From: CAYMZZ01 sp046297935
Lineage (GTDB): Bacteria > Bacteroidota > Bacteroidia > Chitinophagales > Chitinophagaceae
Assembly (NCBI GenBank): GCA_046297935.1
Contig: JBKBHA010000001.1
Coordinates: 372,001 to 436,000 of the forward strand
Length of the DNA stretch: 64,000 nucleotides
Direction: 5' to 3'
Part shown: one piece after another, positions 41,580 to 51,500 of the stretch
Layout: every line of letters starts with the position of its first letter
Numbering within the stretch: position 1 is the first letter of the stretch
Notes under the pieces: generated by a model
What the model was told of the DNA's origin: nothing
The model's input: the letters and a program-made list of their open reading frames with translations, nothing else
The model's database searches: none
Translations under genes and position numbers: made by a program

Positions 41580-43799
41580 TTAATAGGTTACTTTGAAGGT
41601 GAACCGCCTCAAGAGCCATGTTGCTGGAATTTTTAAGCTCTGACTTCGGGTATTTTTATTGGCCAGATTGAGCAATTCGGCTAGCGGGTTGTTTTCGCCA
41701 CGGGTTGATACGGCTTCAACGCCTTTCTGGTTGAAAAGGTAGTAGTAGTTGTCAATTGGCGAGTCGGTGGCAAGTAGAAAATAGTTATCTGCACCAGAAG
41801 GCGCCGTCAGTTCGCCATCGGCTATTTCCACATCCTCTACTGCCTTGCCGTCATAATATACTGGAAAGCGATTGCCCGTGTTTCCGTCCTGACTATTGGG
41901 GAATATCAGATTCATGCTGCCAGCACGATCAATCATGAACACGTATACGAATTTTGAAGAAAACCTTTTGCGTCGCACAATGGAATCTGCTACCAAATGA
42001 AAATATACATGTTGACCAATTCGAGCGGCGGGAGGATCAATTATTTGATTGTATTGATCCTTAATTATCAGGCGCATCGGAAAATCGCGGGCTTGCACCG
42101 GTCCTGAAAGGTTGATCCAGCCTCGAATTTTGGCCAGCCGCATGGCATATTCATACAAACTGTCCGGTGTATATGAATTAGTAACAGAGAATGCGTCAGT
42201 TAGCAACGGCATGGATTCGATGCTGTCAGCAATATGAAGGTCATTTCGCATCCATCCATAGGCGGCCTGCCCCTTTTCATTGAGCAGGCCATATAACAGG
42301 TAGTGGGCGTCGTCGGGCCGATCGGTAAGTTGGATCGACTTGTTGACAGAGAAATGTTTGCGGATCGTTTGCAGAAAATTGTTGTCAGCCGGAATGTTGA
42401 AGAATATTTTCCTGTTACCTGCAATGCTGGAAAGTAGGTTCAACTGTACAGCTTTTACCTCTGTGAGTGATCGACCGTTGAGGTGATAAAAACATTTTTG
42501 ACCTTTGAAGAAGAAACTGATTTCCGGCTGCTGCTCACCAGGATTGGAGACCCATGCGTTGCCCGCCCTTGATTTGAACTGATTAACCACTGGCAATAGC
42601 TGTTTCAATTGGGCCGGGCTAAGGCCTGACGCAGGCACGTATAGTTTCAGAAGCGGCTTGCCAGACGATACCCAGTTTGTCAATTCGGCCAACTGGCCTG
42701 GTTTCAGGCTTGCTGCTTTTCCTGATAGGATATTACCAACCGACTGATTGATGCCAAGTATCGTATCTATCCGTACCAGCACGGAATCGGTACCGTCAGG
42801 TCGTATCAGGAACTCATTACCCTTTCGAATAAACTGGGCATGCCCCGCCTGCAAACCAACCTGATTGCCGCGTACGTATAGAACGGGCACCAGTAATTGT
42901 TCTTTCACAACTCCAGGTTCCAGGCCAAAGAGCGTTTGCTGCTGGCGGGCTGCAGTTCCTGCCAGAACCGGTTCCTGGCGCTTGCCGTTGCTTTTGAGGA
43001 TGGCGCGAGCGCTACTAAAGATTTGTAAAGCCGACGCATTGGCCGACAATTGATCAATGGCCTGTAGAAATGCCAGTGTAAAGGCACCATGTCGGTTTGC
43101 ATTTTCATCGGTTTGCTCCAGCGCGTATTCGTTATCCTGCGCCGCGGAGATCATGAGGAACCTGCCGTCGGGTCGCCGTTCCGGTGGCTCGGGTCGCGAC
43201 GAGTCCTGCGTGTCGTGGTTGCTCTCCGGCATATAACGGGCCTTTGGCAAGTCAAACATAGTTCCTCTTGAAAGTGATCCGCTATGGCAACAATCCATTA
43301 TAACGGTAAGACGAATGCCTTTGTCCAGAAACAGGTTGAATTCACGGGCGAGTTCTTTGTCGGTAATGTCGCGTACGTTTTTTTCCCAGGCGTTGGCTGG
43401 CACAATGCTTTCGTCGCGGCGATCGGCTTCCTCTGACTTCGAGTTTCGGATCTGGCTGCCATGGCCGGCATAAAACAGGAATGCCACATCGCCAGCCGAG
43501 CAGCGCTCCCGCAGCTCTCTGATTTTTTCAAGTATAGTGGAACGGGTAGCTGCCGTATCATACAACTCAGTTACCTGCGCTGCCGGAAACCCAAATCGTG
43601 ATTGTATGACCGCACTAATGGCCCGGGCGTCATTAACGGCACCTTCAAGGTTGGGAAAATCGGTTCGAACAGAAGACGGATCCACCGAGCGCCCGGCTGG
43701 TACATTGTATTGATTAATACCTATTAAAAGCGCATAACGCTGCTGCGACCTGGCTGTTTGAACAAGAAAGCAAACAAATAGAAATACAAGAAGACGCAT
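41580..43799 (-). CDS. Exported metacaspase-like (peptidase C14) protein
   Basis: The ATG at 43799 starts a signal peptide (MRLLVFLFVCFLVQTARSQ); the ATG at 43808 is an alternative. The product has 739 residues. The caspase p20 domain covers about residues 20-270: RYALLIGINQY, then the catalytic His in AFLFYAGHGSQI (His113) and the catalytic Cys in TVIMDCCHSGS (Cys171). Both catalytic residues and the usual acidic pocket are kept, so the enzyme should be active, probably cutting after Arg/Lys as metacaspases do. The remaining ~470 residues form beta-rich domains without a known name, one with VYVFMIDRAGSMNLIFP as in DUF4384-like envelope modules. Export to the periplasm is unusual for a caspase homologue. 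A lipoprotein gene follows 10 bases later. Confidence 0.87.
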   Translation of the reverse strand: MRLLVFLFVCFLVQTARSQQRYALLIGINQYNVPAGRSVDPSSVRTDFPNLEGAVNDARAISAVIQSRFGFPAAQVTELYDTAATRSTILEKIRELRERCSAGDVAFLFYAGHGSQIRNSKSEEADRRDESIVPANAWEKNVRDITDKELAREFNLFLDKGIRLTVIMDCCHSGSLSRGTMFDLPKARYMPESNHDTQDSSRPEPPERRPDGRFLMISAAQDNEYALEQTDENANRHGAFTLAFLQAIDQLSANASALQIFSSARAILKSNGKRQEPVLAGTAARQQQTLFGLEPGVVKEQLLVPVLYVRGNQVGLQAGHAQFIRKGNEFLIRPDGTDSVLVRIDTILGINQSVGNILSGKAASLKPGQLAELTNWVSSGKPLLKLYVPASGLSPAQLKQLLPVVNQFKSRAGNAWVSNPGEQQPEISFFFKGQKCFYHLNGRSLTEVKAVQLNLLSSIAGNRKIFFNIPADNNFLQTIRKHFSVNKSIQLTDRPDDAHYLLYGLLNEKGQAAYGWMRNDLHIADSIESMPLLTDAFSVTNSYTPDSLYEYAMRLAKIRGWINLSGPVQARDFPMRLIIKDQYNQIIDPPAARIGQHVYFHLVADSIVRRKRFSSKFVYVFMIDRAGSMNLIFPNSQDGNTGNRFPVYYDGKAVEDVEIADGELTAPSGADNYFLLATDSPIDNYYYLFNQKGVEAVSTRGENNPLAELLNLANKNTRSQSLKIPATWLLRRFTFKVTY

Positions 43800-44007
43800 G
43801 AATATCATGTTTGTTTTACCATACTTCCCTTTGAGTCAGATGGCAAACGCGAGGGAAGCGTTGCGCCAACTACTTCTTTTTCATGCAACCCTAAGGCCGT
43901 CTGTACAATCTTCTAAATTCGTGCGCCACGCCTAAACCCTGTCTGGCAGGGCATTTTGGGGTTCGCCAATTTTCCGGTTTAATAATTATATTTATCAAAA
44001 CAAAAAA

Positions 44008-45441
44008 ATGAAGTCAGCCACCAGACTGTTTTTTTTGGTTTATGGAATTGGAATTGCTTTTTGCGGCCGGTCCCAGGAATATGTCATTAGTCACGACATG
44101 AATAGTAACAGGACCGAGTACTTTAAGGTAGTCAAACAGAGAGATACGGTGCGGGTAAAAAGCATTGCCACCCGAAGGGCAGCACGCATTTCTTTAAATA
44201 TAGGAAATTTTAATCCATTTTACTGGAACGCCCGGGTAACCGCAATAAAAAAGCCAACCGAGGAGCAAACCAGCAATGCAGGAGTATTCAATCCGCTTAG
44301 CCTGTTAAGTAAAGGACTGGGCGGGCTGGTCGAGAACATTATTCCCGACCTTGATCTGGGTAAACTGGGCGGCCGCGGTGGTGGCGCCGAGCCGGAGGAA
44401 ATCAATTCGCGATACCTGTTCCACCTAGCCAGATATCAACAACTGCACCTTCGCTACCAGCGACTGTTTGAAACGGCGGCGGATTTGCAAATGTTGCGAC
44501 TGCATTTACAAGCTATCAAGTACAGTACCGACAAAACAGGAGCCCAGATAAAACAGGAAGCACGCGATGCCTTGCTTAATGAATTGGGCACCACACAACT
44601 CAGCTGGGAGGCGGCCATTGACAAAGGGCGCCAAATGAACCGGTCGCTTCGCTCGGTAGCCGACAGTTTGGTTACGGAACAGCAAATATTGAATGAATTA
44701 ATGCCGGGTACGGATCCTGAACTTCAGATAGAATCAGTGAGCGCGCGTAGCATGCAGGATAAAGTTAATCGGGCCAGCCAACGCATAAGCAATCTGAATA
44801 CAGAAAATCCCGATTTCGTGAAAGAAATGGCGATGGTAAGCGAATTGTATAATGAAATTGTCGCTGCCAATTATCATTTCAATTATATCGTGTCGGGAAC
44901 GGAAGATGTGGCGGAATTAAAACTGCAACTCTACCCGCGCAGCGACTCCCTTGGCAGAGATACTGTCACTAAATATTTTTCTGTGAAACCCAGGCCGAAT
45001 GTAAAGATCAGAAACGCTGTGGGGCTCGCGTTTACACACTTCAAAGATAAAAATCGCACTTATTTCGTGAAGCCGGATACGACTATTGGTTCAGACCGGG
45101 CCGACTTATTCACTCCCGTATTAGCAACTTATATCAATTTTTATCCGGCAACTCTTCATAGCTTGAAAATTGGAGGCGCTTTCGGTTTTGGCATACCCGT
45201 AACCGGTGAGCGAAAGGATATCAATTACATGTTGGGCATAAGTGTGCTGGCAGGAAGGAACGAGCCTGTTATTATTACAGTTGGCGTGGCCGGAACCAAT
45301 GTAAGCAAACTGGCCAATGGGTACCGTACGGGCGACAAAGTGGAGGATCTTGATGTTAATCTTCCCCGAATGTCGGTATTTAGAGCGGGTATGTTTTTTT
45401 CGTTGTCATTTAATCTGGGTAGCGTAGTGTCGAACAGGTAA
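44008..45441 (+). CDS. Exported coiled protein with beta-rich C-terminus, unknown family
   Basis: A 477-residue protein with a signal peptide (ending FCGRSQ). Residues ~25-75 are beta-rich (EYFKVVKQRDTVRVKS). A Gly-rich turn (GKLGGRGGGAEPEE, about 122) leads to a long helical part (about 135-290) with heptad-like spacing (ARYQQLHLRYQRLFETAADL). The last ~150 residues alternate like beta-barrel strands (VGLAFTHF, YINFYPATL, GGAFGFGIPV, MLGISVLAGR) and end in FSLSFNLGSV. It could be an outer-membrane or periplasm-spanning protein. No catalytic motif was seen. It heads a plus-strand run with the CHASE2 gene 21 bases later and is divergent from the metacaspase gene. Confidence 0.55.
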   Translation: MKSATRLFFLVYGIGIAFCGRSQEYVISHDMNSNRTEYFKVVKQRDTVRVKSIATRRAARISLNIGNFNPFYWNARVTAIKKPTEEQTSNAGVFNPLSLLSKGLGGLVENIIPDLDLGKLGGRGGGAEPEEINSRYLFHLARYQQLHLRYQRLFETAADLQMLRLHLQAIKYSTDKTGAQIKQEARDALLNELGTTQLSWEAAIDKGRQMNRSLRSVADSLVTEQQILNELMPGTDPELQIESVSARSMQDKVNRASQRISNLNTENPDFVKEMAMVSELYNEIVAANYHFNYIVSGTEDVAELKLQLYPRSDSLGRDTVTKYFSVKPRPNVKIRNAVGLAFTHFKDKNRTYFVKPDTTIGSDRADLFTPVLATYINFYPATLHSLKIGGAFGFGIPVTGERKDINYMLGISVLAGRNEPVIITVGVAGTNVSKLANGYRTGDKVEDLDVNLPRMSVFRAGMFFSLSFNLGSVVSNR

Positions 45442-45462
45442 CATTGTTTAAACTTTCTGCAC

Positions 45463-46656
45463 GTGTTTCAAAAGCTGTCGCTATCCACATTTTTTATTTT
45501 ATTGTTGACCTTTTTGGTTGGCCTGCTTCCCGTAAAAACGGAATTTCCAAAGCTGATCAAACAGGATATTGATGACTATGATCTATATGATCTCCATTTT
45601 ACTCGTAGCGAATCGACGGTTGTTGAAGTACCATCCTACCGTGATACGAATATTGTCCTGCTGCAAATTGGTCAGGATAGACAAACCATCGTAAGGCAGT
45701 TATATGAGTTAATCCGTTTGGCGCCGCGTGTGATTGCAGTGGATGCGTTGTTTCGACAGCCATCGGCTGACAGTAGTGCTGATCAAATGTTGAGAGAGTT
45801 AATTGAGTCAAGCGAATCAATAATTGTGAGTTCCAGGTTGGAAAAAGACGATTCCACCGGAGGACTGTTTGAGCGTAGGTCGTTTTTTGATTCCGACCGA
45901 TTCGACGGCAGGCATGGGTATGATAATTTTATTGGTGAAAGGACTTCTACTGTCAGAAGTTTCGCTCCATTTTACAGATCTGAGGGTCGGGACTTTGTTT
46001 CATTTGCGGCACGAGTGGTGGAAAAATATCGCAAGGACGATTTCGATTACCTCAGGAAGCGTGGTAAGACAACTGAGTTCATTCAGTATAAAGGTAATAT
46101 TGAACAGTTCTACAGCTTTACCAGGGTCGATTTTTTTGAATTTCTGGCCACCGGTCAGTTAGAGGAAAAAGTTCGCGGCCGAATTGTACTTCTCGGTCAT
46201 TTCGAAAAGCCTTTTCCAAATTCATTAGAAGATCTTCATTTTACTCCGCTTAATGAACAGGTTGGAGGGCGAAGTTTTCCTGACATGTACGGGGTAGTGA
46301 TACAGGCGAATATTGTGCAGATGATGCTGAACAAGGATTATATTACCAAACTGGCCCCAATATATTCTTACATGCTGGCGGCCCTACTCATATTCGTTGT
46401 GCTTTGGGCGGAATACCGGTGGGAAAAGAAAAAGGGCAAAGCGCCTCCCTTTTGGTTTCATTTGGGCGAGGCTGTTTTGTTGGTTTTGCTGGTCTTTCTT
46501 CTTCTTCTTCTGTTTTCAGGAACCGGTATTAGATTCGCACTTTACCCCATAATTTTTTCATTTGTGGCCAAGGGATTTTATGTGCCTGTATACAACTGGG
46601 TTCGGTTAATTCTGGTTCGCTGGCGAACCGCTAAAACAAAAAAGGTTAACACATGA
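45463..46656 (+). CDS. CHASE2 sensory protein without output domain
   Basis: A GTG start gives 397 residues. One N-terminal helix (about 5-24) is followed by a periplasmic CHASE2 domain. Typical marks are NIVLLQIGQDRQT, APRVIAVDALF, GRIVLLGHFEKP, a late DLHFTPLNE and MYGVVIQANIVQMML. Three membrane helices (about 290-380) close it. In most proteins CHASE2 is followed by a kinase, cyclase, or CHAT domain; here the protein ends ~20 residues after the last helix (RTAKTKKVNT). It must therefore signal through a partner. The caspase and CHAT proteins nearby are exported, so coupling in the periplasm is possible. It overlaps the FecR-like gene by 4 bases (ATGA), showing translational coupling. The exact start is uncertain. 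Confidence 0.82.
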   Translation: MFQKLSLSTFFILLLTFLVGLLPVKTEFPKLIKQDIDDYDLYDLHFTRSESTVVEVPSYRDTNIVLLQIGQDRQTIVRQLYELIRLAPRVIAVDALFRQPSADSSADQMLRELIESSESIIVSSRLEKDDSTGGLFERRSFFDSDRFDGRHGYDNFIGERTSTVRSFAPFYRSEGRDFVSFAARVVEKYRKDDFDYLRKRGKTTEFIQYKGNIEQFYSFTRVDFFEFLATGQLEEKVRGRIVLLGHFEKPFPNSLEDLHFTPLNEQVGGRSFPDMYGVVIQANIVQMMLNKDYITKLAPIYSYMLAALLIFVVLWAEYRWEKKKGKAPPFWFHLGEAVLLVLLVFLLLLLFSGTGIRFALYPIIFSFVAKGFYVPVYNWVRLILVRWRTAKTKKVNT

Positions 46657-47486
46657 GGCTTTTATTCATGGCAGCTCTGTTCTGTTTTTCAAAAGCAGCC
46701 TTCGCTGCGGACGCGGTGTTTTTTGTTGACATGATCAAGGGCGAAGTGAAACTAAAATCGAAAGGAAAGGCTGCAGAATTGGTTAAGCCAAAAATGCTTA
46801 TTCAGGCTACAGACATGATTATACTGGGTAATGACAAGTGTGAGGTAACTCTGGTCGACCGTGATTCGCGATACATAGTTTTGAACAAGAAAGGCACTCA
46901 TGCCGTGTCAACGCTGATCAAGCTGCAACGACGCCAACCACAGGGCCTGACGGAAAAATATTTTTCGCTTGTATGGAAGGAATTAGCGAACCCGACAAAC
47001 TCCGTTCGGGCCGGAATCAATGAATTGGTAGGTTCATGGGGTGGAGTAGATCGCGGCATGTGCAGGTTGGCGCGAAAGCCAGTTAACAATTGGAAGACGT
47101 CCGATGATTCAATTCGTTTTTCCTGGGCGCATAATAGCGCTACCCTGCAATATACTTTTTCGCTGTTTAACGAACGCGATGAACTGTTAATTCAATTGAC
47201 AGTAAGGGATACCCAGTTGATTATTCATCGGGATGGGTTGATGAACCTGGAGATGCAGGTTTTTCATTGGAAAGTCGATGGTTTAGATCCGGCGTGTATT
47301 GTAGATGCCGTTGGCAGTTTCACCTGGTTTACCAAATCGGCTTACGAAGCAGAAATTAATAAAATCAAAGACGCCGTTTCGGACAATGGAACGCCCTGGT
47401 ACTATCTCGACCTGGCCAATAGACTCTTTGCAAATGATTTCTTCGATCTATCAGCTTTTTATCTTCGAAAACTAACCAGTGAATGA
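46653..47486 (+). CDS. Periplasmic FecR-like protein, coupled to the CHASE2 gene
   Basis: A 277-residue protein with a signal peptide (ending AAFAAD). The part after it (FFVDMIKGEVKLKSKGKAAELVKPKMLIQATDMI, in pieces) follows the FecR-type beta pattern: a short strand, a linker, then LGNDKCEVTLVDRDSRYIVL. The remainder includes IRFSWAHNSATLQYTFSLFN, which resembles the Ig-like domain that often follows FecR in cyanobacterial and Bacteroidota envelope proteins, and a helical C-terminal end (about 235-277) with one TPR-like pair. FecR domains of this kind accompany CHASE2 and CHAT proteins elsewhere. The 4-base overlap with the CHASE2 gene suggests a stoichiometric complex. It ends the plus-strand run and converges on the PorP/SprF gene. 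Confidence 0.62.
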   Translation: MRLLFMAALFCFSKAAFAADAVFFVDMIKGEVKLKSKGKAAELVKPKMLIQATDMIILGNDKCEVTLVDRDSRYIVLNKKGTHAVSTLIKLQRRQPQGLTEKYFSLVWKELANPTNSVRAGINELVGSWGGVDRGMCRLARKPVNNWKTSDDSIRFSWAHNSATLQYTFSLFNERDELLIQLTVRDTQLIIHRDGLMNLEMQVFHWKVDGLDPACIVDAVGSFTWFTKSAYEAEINKIKDAVSDNGTPWYYLDLANRLFANDFFDLSAFYLRKLTSE

Positions 47487-47543
47487 GCATGGTAGCAGTG
47501 ATTGCCGGTAGTACACAACAGGTGCGTCGGCTGATATCATCGT

Positions 47544-48539
47544 TTAATACCAGGGAATAGCACGTTTTAGGTCTCTTCGGTCGGGTGCGGAGTAGACCAG
47601 ACTGAGTTCGAAACCGTTTCGGCTTTGACTGGCTGCTTTCAATGCTGAAGTAGTGAAGTCAAAGCTGAAACCAACCTGCAAACCGTCAAGCTGGTACCCG
47701 ACGTAAGGAATCAACGCGTCGCCAAGCCGGTACCATGTGCCCAGGCTAATTACATTCTTCAAATCGTCGCCCAGTTGGAGGCCGTAAGCACCGCCGATTG
47801 TGAGTTCCTGCGCACCGCTTTGGTATTGGTAATTGGCCGATCCAAACAGGGTACCAGCAACGCCCACAAAGGCCTGCCCGCCTATGGTTACGGTATAACG
47901 GGGCGAAATGTTGAATGTCTCGGGTAAAAGGTTCTCCTTTTTGCGAAGCACATTAAACATTGCCGCTCCGGCGAAAATACTGTGCTCATATCCTTCATAA
48001 TGATACATGCCACCGACGGCTGCATTGAATTGTCCTTTGTCGTATGTTGTCAACGACTCACCAATCGGCAACGAGGGATCGAATCCGCCTGAACCAAGTT
48101 GATTTTCGAACAGCAGGCGCGAATAGTCGAGTCGGCGTCGCTGGTAGATCGCTTGAAACCCCAGACCTATTCGATGCATGCCCTCGTCATCTAATGCAAC
48201 GGTATATGCCGTGCCCAGTGTTGCGATATTCCATTGCGAAGCCCCACCTAGCGTATGATCATTAAGAAACGATGCCCCAAGACCTAGTCGATTATTTTCT
48301 GCCAGACGATTTTTCAGCAGGCCAACTTCTGCCGACGCTGAAATAGTACGAAACGGAGTACTGCCGCCACCCCATTGTGATCGAAAATTGCCAGCCAGCC
48401 GGTATGGTCCATCGAAATACCCTGTCAATGCCGGATTAATCAGCCATGGCGTTGAATAAAATTGTGATACATGCGGCGACTGAGCGCCTGCTGCCAGCAT
48501 TGTTGTTACCAGAATATATAACAATAGCAGTCTTTTCAT
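47544..48539 (-). CDS. PorP/SprF family T9SS-associated outer-membrane protein
   Basis: A 331-residue outer-membrane protein with a signal peptide (ending MLAAGAQS). The family opening is SPHVSQFYSTPWLINPALTGYFDGPYRL, split around the invariant NPALTG, followed by NFRSQWG and a 12-14-strand barrel. PorP/SprF proteins anchor or help to secrete partner adhesins that carry type B C-terminal domains. The partner is directly upstream: the giant adhesin gene ends 10 bases before this start codon. This pairing is the standard one in gliding and non-gliding Bacteroidota. Confidence 0.93.
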   Translation of the reverse strand: MKRLLLLYILVTTMLAAGAQSPHVSQFYSTPWLINPALTGYFDGPYRLAGNFRSQWGGGSTPFRTISASAEVGLLKNRLAENNRLGLGASFLNDHTLGGASQWNIATLGTAYTVALDDEGMHRIGLGFQAIYQRRRLDYSRLLFENQLGSGGFDPSLPIGESLTTYDKGQFNAAVGGMYHYEGYEHSIFAGAAMFNVLRKKENLLPETFNISPRYTVTIGGQAFVGVAGTLFGSANYQYQSGAQELTIGGAYGLQLGDDLKNVISLGTWYRLGDALIPYVGYQLDGLQVGFSFDFTTSALKAASQSRNGFELSLVYSAPDRRDLKRAIPWY

Positions 48540-48549
48540 ACAAGCTTTA

Positions 48550-51500
48550 TTATCTGATTAATATTGTTTTTCCGCTGGCCTTTACAGTTCGGTTCTCGGC
48601 ATCTTTGCCAACAAATATCCAGCTATATGTGTCAGCGGGCTGAGGGCTTCCCCTAAAGAGGCCATTCCAGCCCTCACCCGGTCGATTTGTTTCATATACC
48701 AGTTGTCCCCATCGGTTGAATACTTTGAAATATTCAATGACTGGTATGCCAGCCAGCAATGGCCGAAGCAGGTCGTTTGCGCCATTGCTATTGGGCGTAA
48801 AGGCTGTGGGTACAAATACCGTAGCTTTCGAAAAAACCTGCACTTCAACTGTATCAATGGTAATACATCCGGTAGTTGCAAGCATTCGGACAGTATAAGT
48901 CTGGTTCGACGAAATTGTCACCAACGGGTTTCGTATCGACGGATTAGACAGGCCGAGGGGAGGTTCCCATTGCCAGCTAATACCCAGTTCGCGTGCAGAA
49001 AGTGGCGCAGCCAGGTTGGCAGTTACCCGAACAACGGGATATCGAACTGCAGGCACCGGCGCTGATACTACCATTGAGCGCTGTATGGTATCAGCCAGTG
49101 TGGTACAGGTAGCACTGGTTACAATCAATTCAACCTGGTAACTACCTGCCTGCACATAAATATGGCTGGGTGATTGAGCAGATGATTGCGTATTGTCACC
49201 AAATCGCCAGGTATACAACAGGTCGGAACCGGTGCTTGTATTGACAAAATTTGCCGGCTGACCGACACATGCCGCGCTCGTTTCAAAACCAGCAATCGGT
49301 GTTGCCGGTGCCGTTAACGTCACGCTATTACCGGCAGCCGATGAGCAATTGGCAGCATTGTAAATGGTAGCTGTGTACGTACCAGCAGATGCAGCCAGAT
49401 AAGTGGCGCCTGTGGCATTGGCGATGGGTTGTCCATCTTTATACCACTGGTAACGTACTCCCCCCGTTACTGTGATGGGGACCTGCTGTCCGGGACATAT
49501 CTGCGTTCCGGGCGCACTTACCGTACCCACCGGCGCCTGCAAAAATCGGATTGTTGCTGAGCCGTTCGCAAATGCAGAGCAATTTTCGGAACTGACCAAC
49601 ACCGTATAAACACCGGCGATGGTAGCATTAAATTCCGCTGTGGTTGCGCCGGAAACAGGCACGCCATCCCTATACCATTGGTAGCCGTTGCCTCCCGATG
49701 AAGTTAGAAGGCGGGAGCCTCCCGGACATAGTTCGGTCACTCCGGTTGGCATTATCGTTCCCTGAGGAAGTTGGTCTACAATAACCTGAACGGTATTACC
49801 GGCGTTGGCCGAACAACCATTGTTGTTGTAAATAACAACGCTGTAATTTCCACCTGCGGAGGCGTCAAAACTGCCACTACTGCCAGCAACAAGCAATTGC
49901 CCGTCAAGGTACCAATCATACAGAATGCCACCCGATGCTGTGAGTGTAGTGGTTGATCCAGCACAAATTCGTGTCGGGCCAGCCGGTGATATGTTGCCAA
50001 CTGGAATTGGTACATTAGTAACAGTAATATTGTTGTTGGCAGCAGCGGTACATACACCATTGCTGATAATGACACTATATGAGCCAGGTGCTTGTACCGT
50101 TATGCTGCTTTGGTTGGTGCCTGAAACAATAGTTCCATCTAAATACCACTCGTAGCTGGTTCCGCCGGACGCAGTGAGAGTGACAAAGCCATTTGGACAT
50201 AACGCAGTGGGGCCCGATGCCACTATGCTGCCCGAGGGCGCAGCAGTAGTATTAACCTGCACGCTATTGCTGGCGGGCCCCTGACAGTTTCCTGAGCTGA
50301 TATGTACTGAGTATAAACCGGGCTGGGTAACCAGCAGTTGTTGGGCATTGGCACCATTGATCAACACTCCATCCCGAAACCATTGAAACCCGCTCCCGAT
50401 GCTGGCACTGAGTATTGTTGACTGGTCAGGACACAGTGTGATTGGCCCCGCCGGGCTGATCTGACCTCCAATGGTACCGTTGAAATCAAGATCAACTGAG
50501 TTTGAAGCGGGATTTCGACAATTATTCCGAATAATAACAACAGAATAAGTGCCTGCCATGTTGGCTGTTAGGTTAGCGTTGCTTTCGCCGGGTATCAGTT
50601 GGCCGTTTAAATACCACTCGTAACTGTCGCCTCCATTGGCTGTGAAGATTTGTGTACTGCCGGGGCATAACGAAACCGGGCCAATGGGTTGAATGCTACC
50701 AGCGGGTAATGGCGATACAGTGACGTTAACCGTATTTGCTGCTGCAGCCCGACAATTGCCGTTAATGATTTCTGCGCTGTATAGTCCCCCTTCAGTGACT
50801 GCAATCTGGTTGCCACTTAACTGTGTCTGCAAAATGCCGTCTTTATACCATTCAACCGTACCCGTTCCGGTAAATTGTAATTGAACCGATCCTCCTTCAC
50901 AAATATTGTTAGCGCCATTGGCTGTGATACTTCCCACGGGGTTGGGTGTGATTGATACGGTAACACTGTTTGATGCGGGTGTACGACAGGTGCCATTGAT
51001 AAGTATGGCCTCGTAACTGCCCGCCTGGGTAACCTGCAGTGTGGCGTCGTTGGCACCAGGTATCAACTGATTGTTGAAATACCATTCATAACTGCTGCCG
51101 CCGGTTGCCGTTAATACGCTATTCGATCCTGCGCAGATAGAGATCGGCCCGACAGGCGTAATGCTGCCTGAAGGTGCCGAAAGAAAACTGACTGTTGCCG
51201 TAGTCGGTGCTGCCGTTCGGCAGGTTCCGTTCACGGCAATTACGCTATACGTGCCTGCCTGCGTGGCCGTCAATGTGGGTAATGATTGCCCGACAATCAG
51301 TACATTATTGAAATACCATTCATAGCTGGTACCGCCTGTCGCTTGCAATTGCTGGCTACTTCCCGTACAAAGCGAAATGGCACCGTTTGGAGTAAGGGTT
51401 GCGGCAGTAGCACTGATAGTAATGTTTACACTCTGCGGCAACACAAACGAACAGTTCCCGTTTTGTATGCGTACGGTGTATGTGCCCGCCTGGGTCGCAA

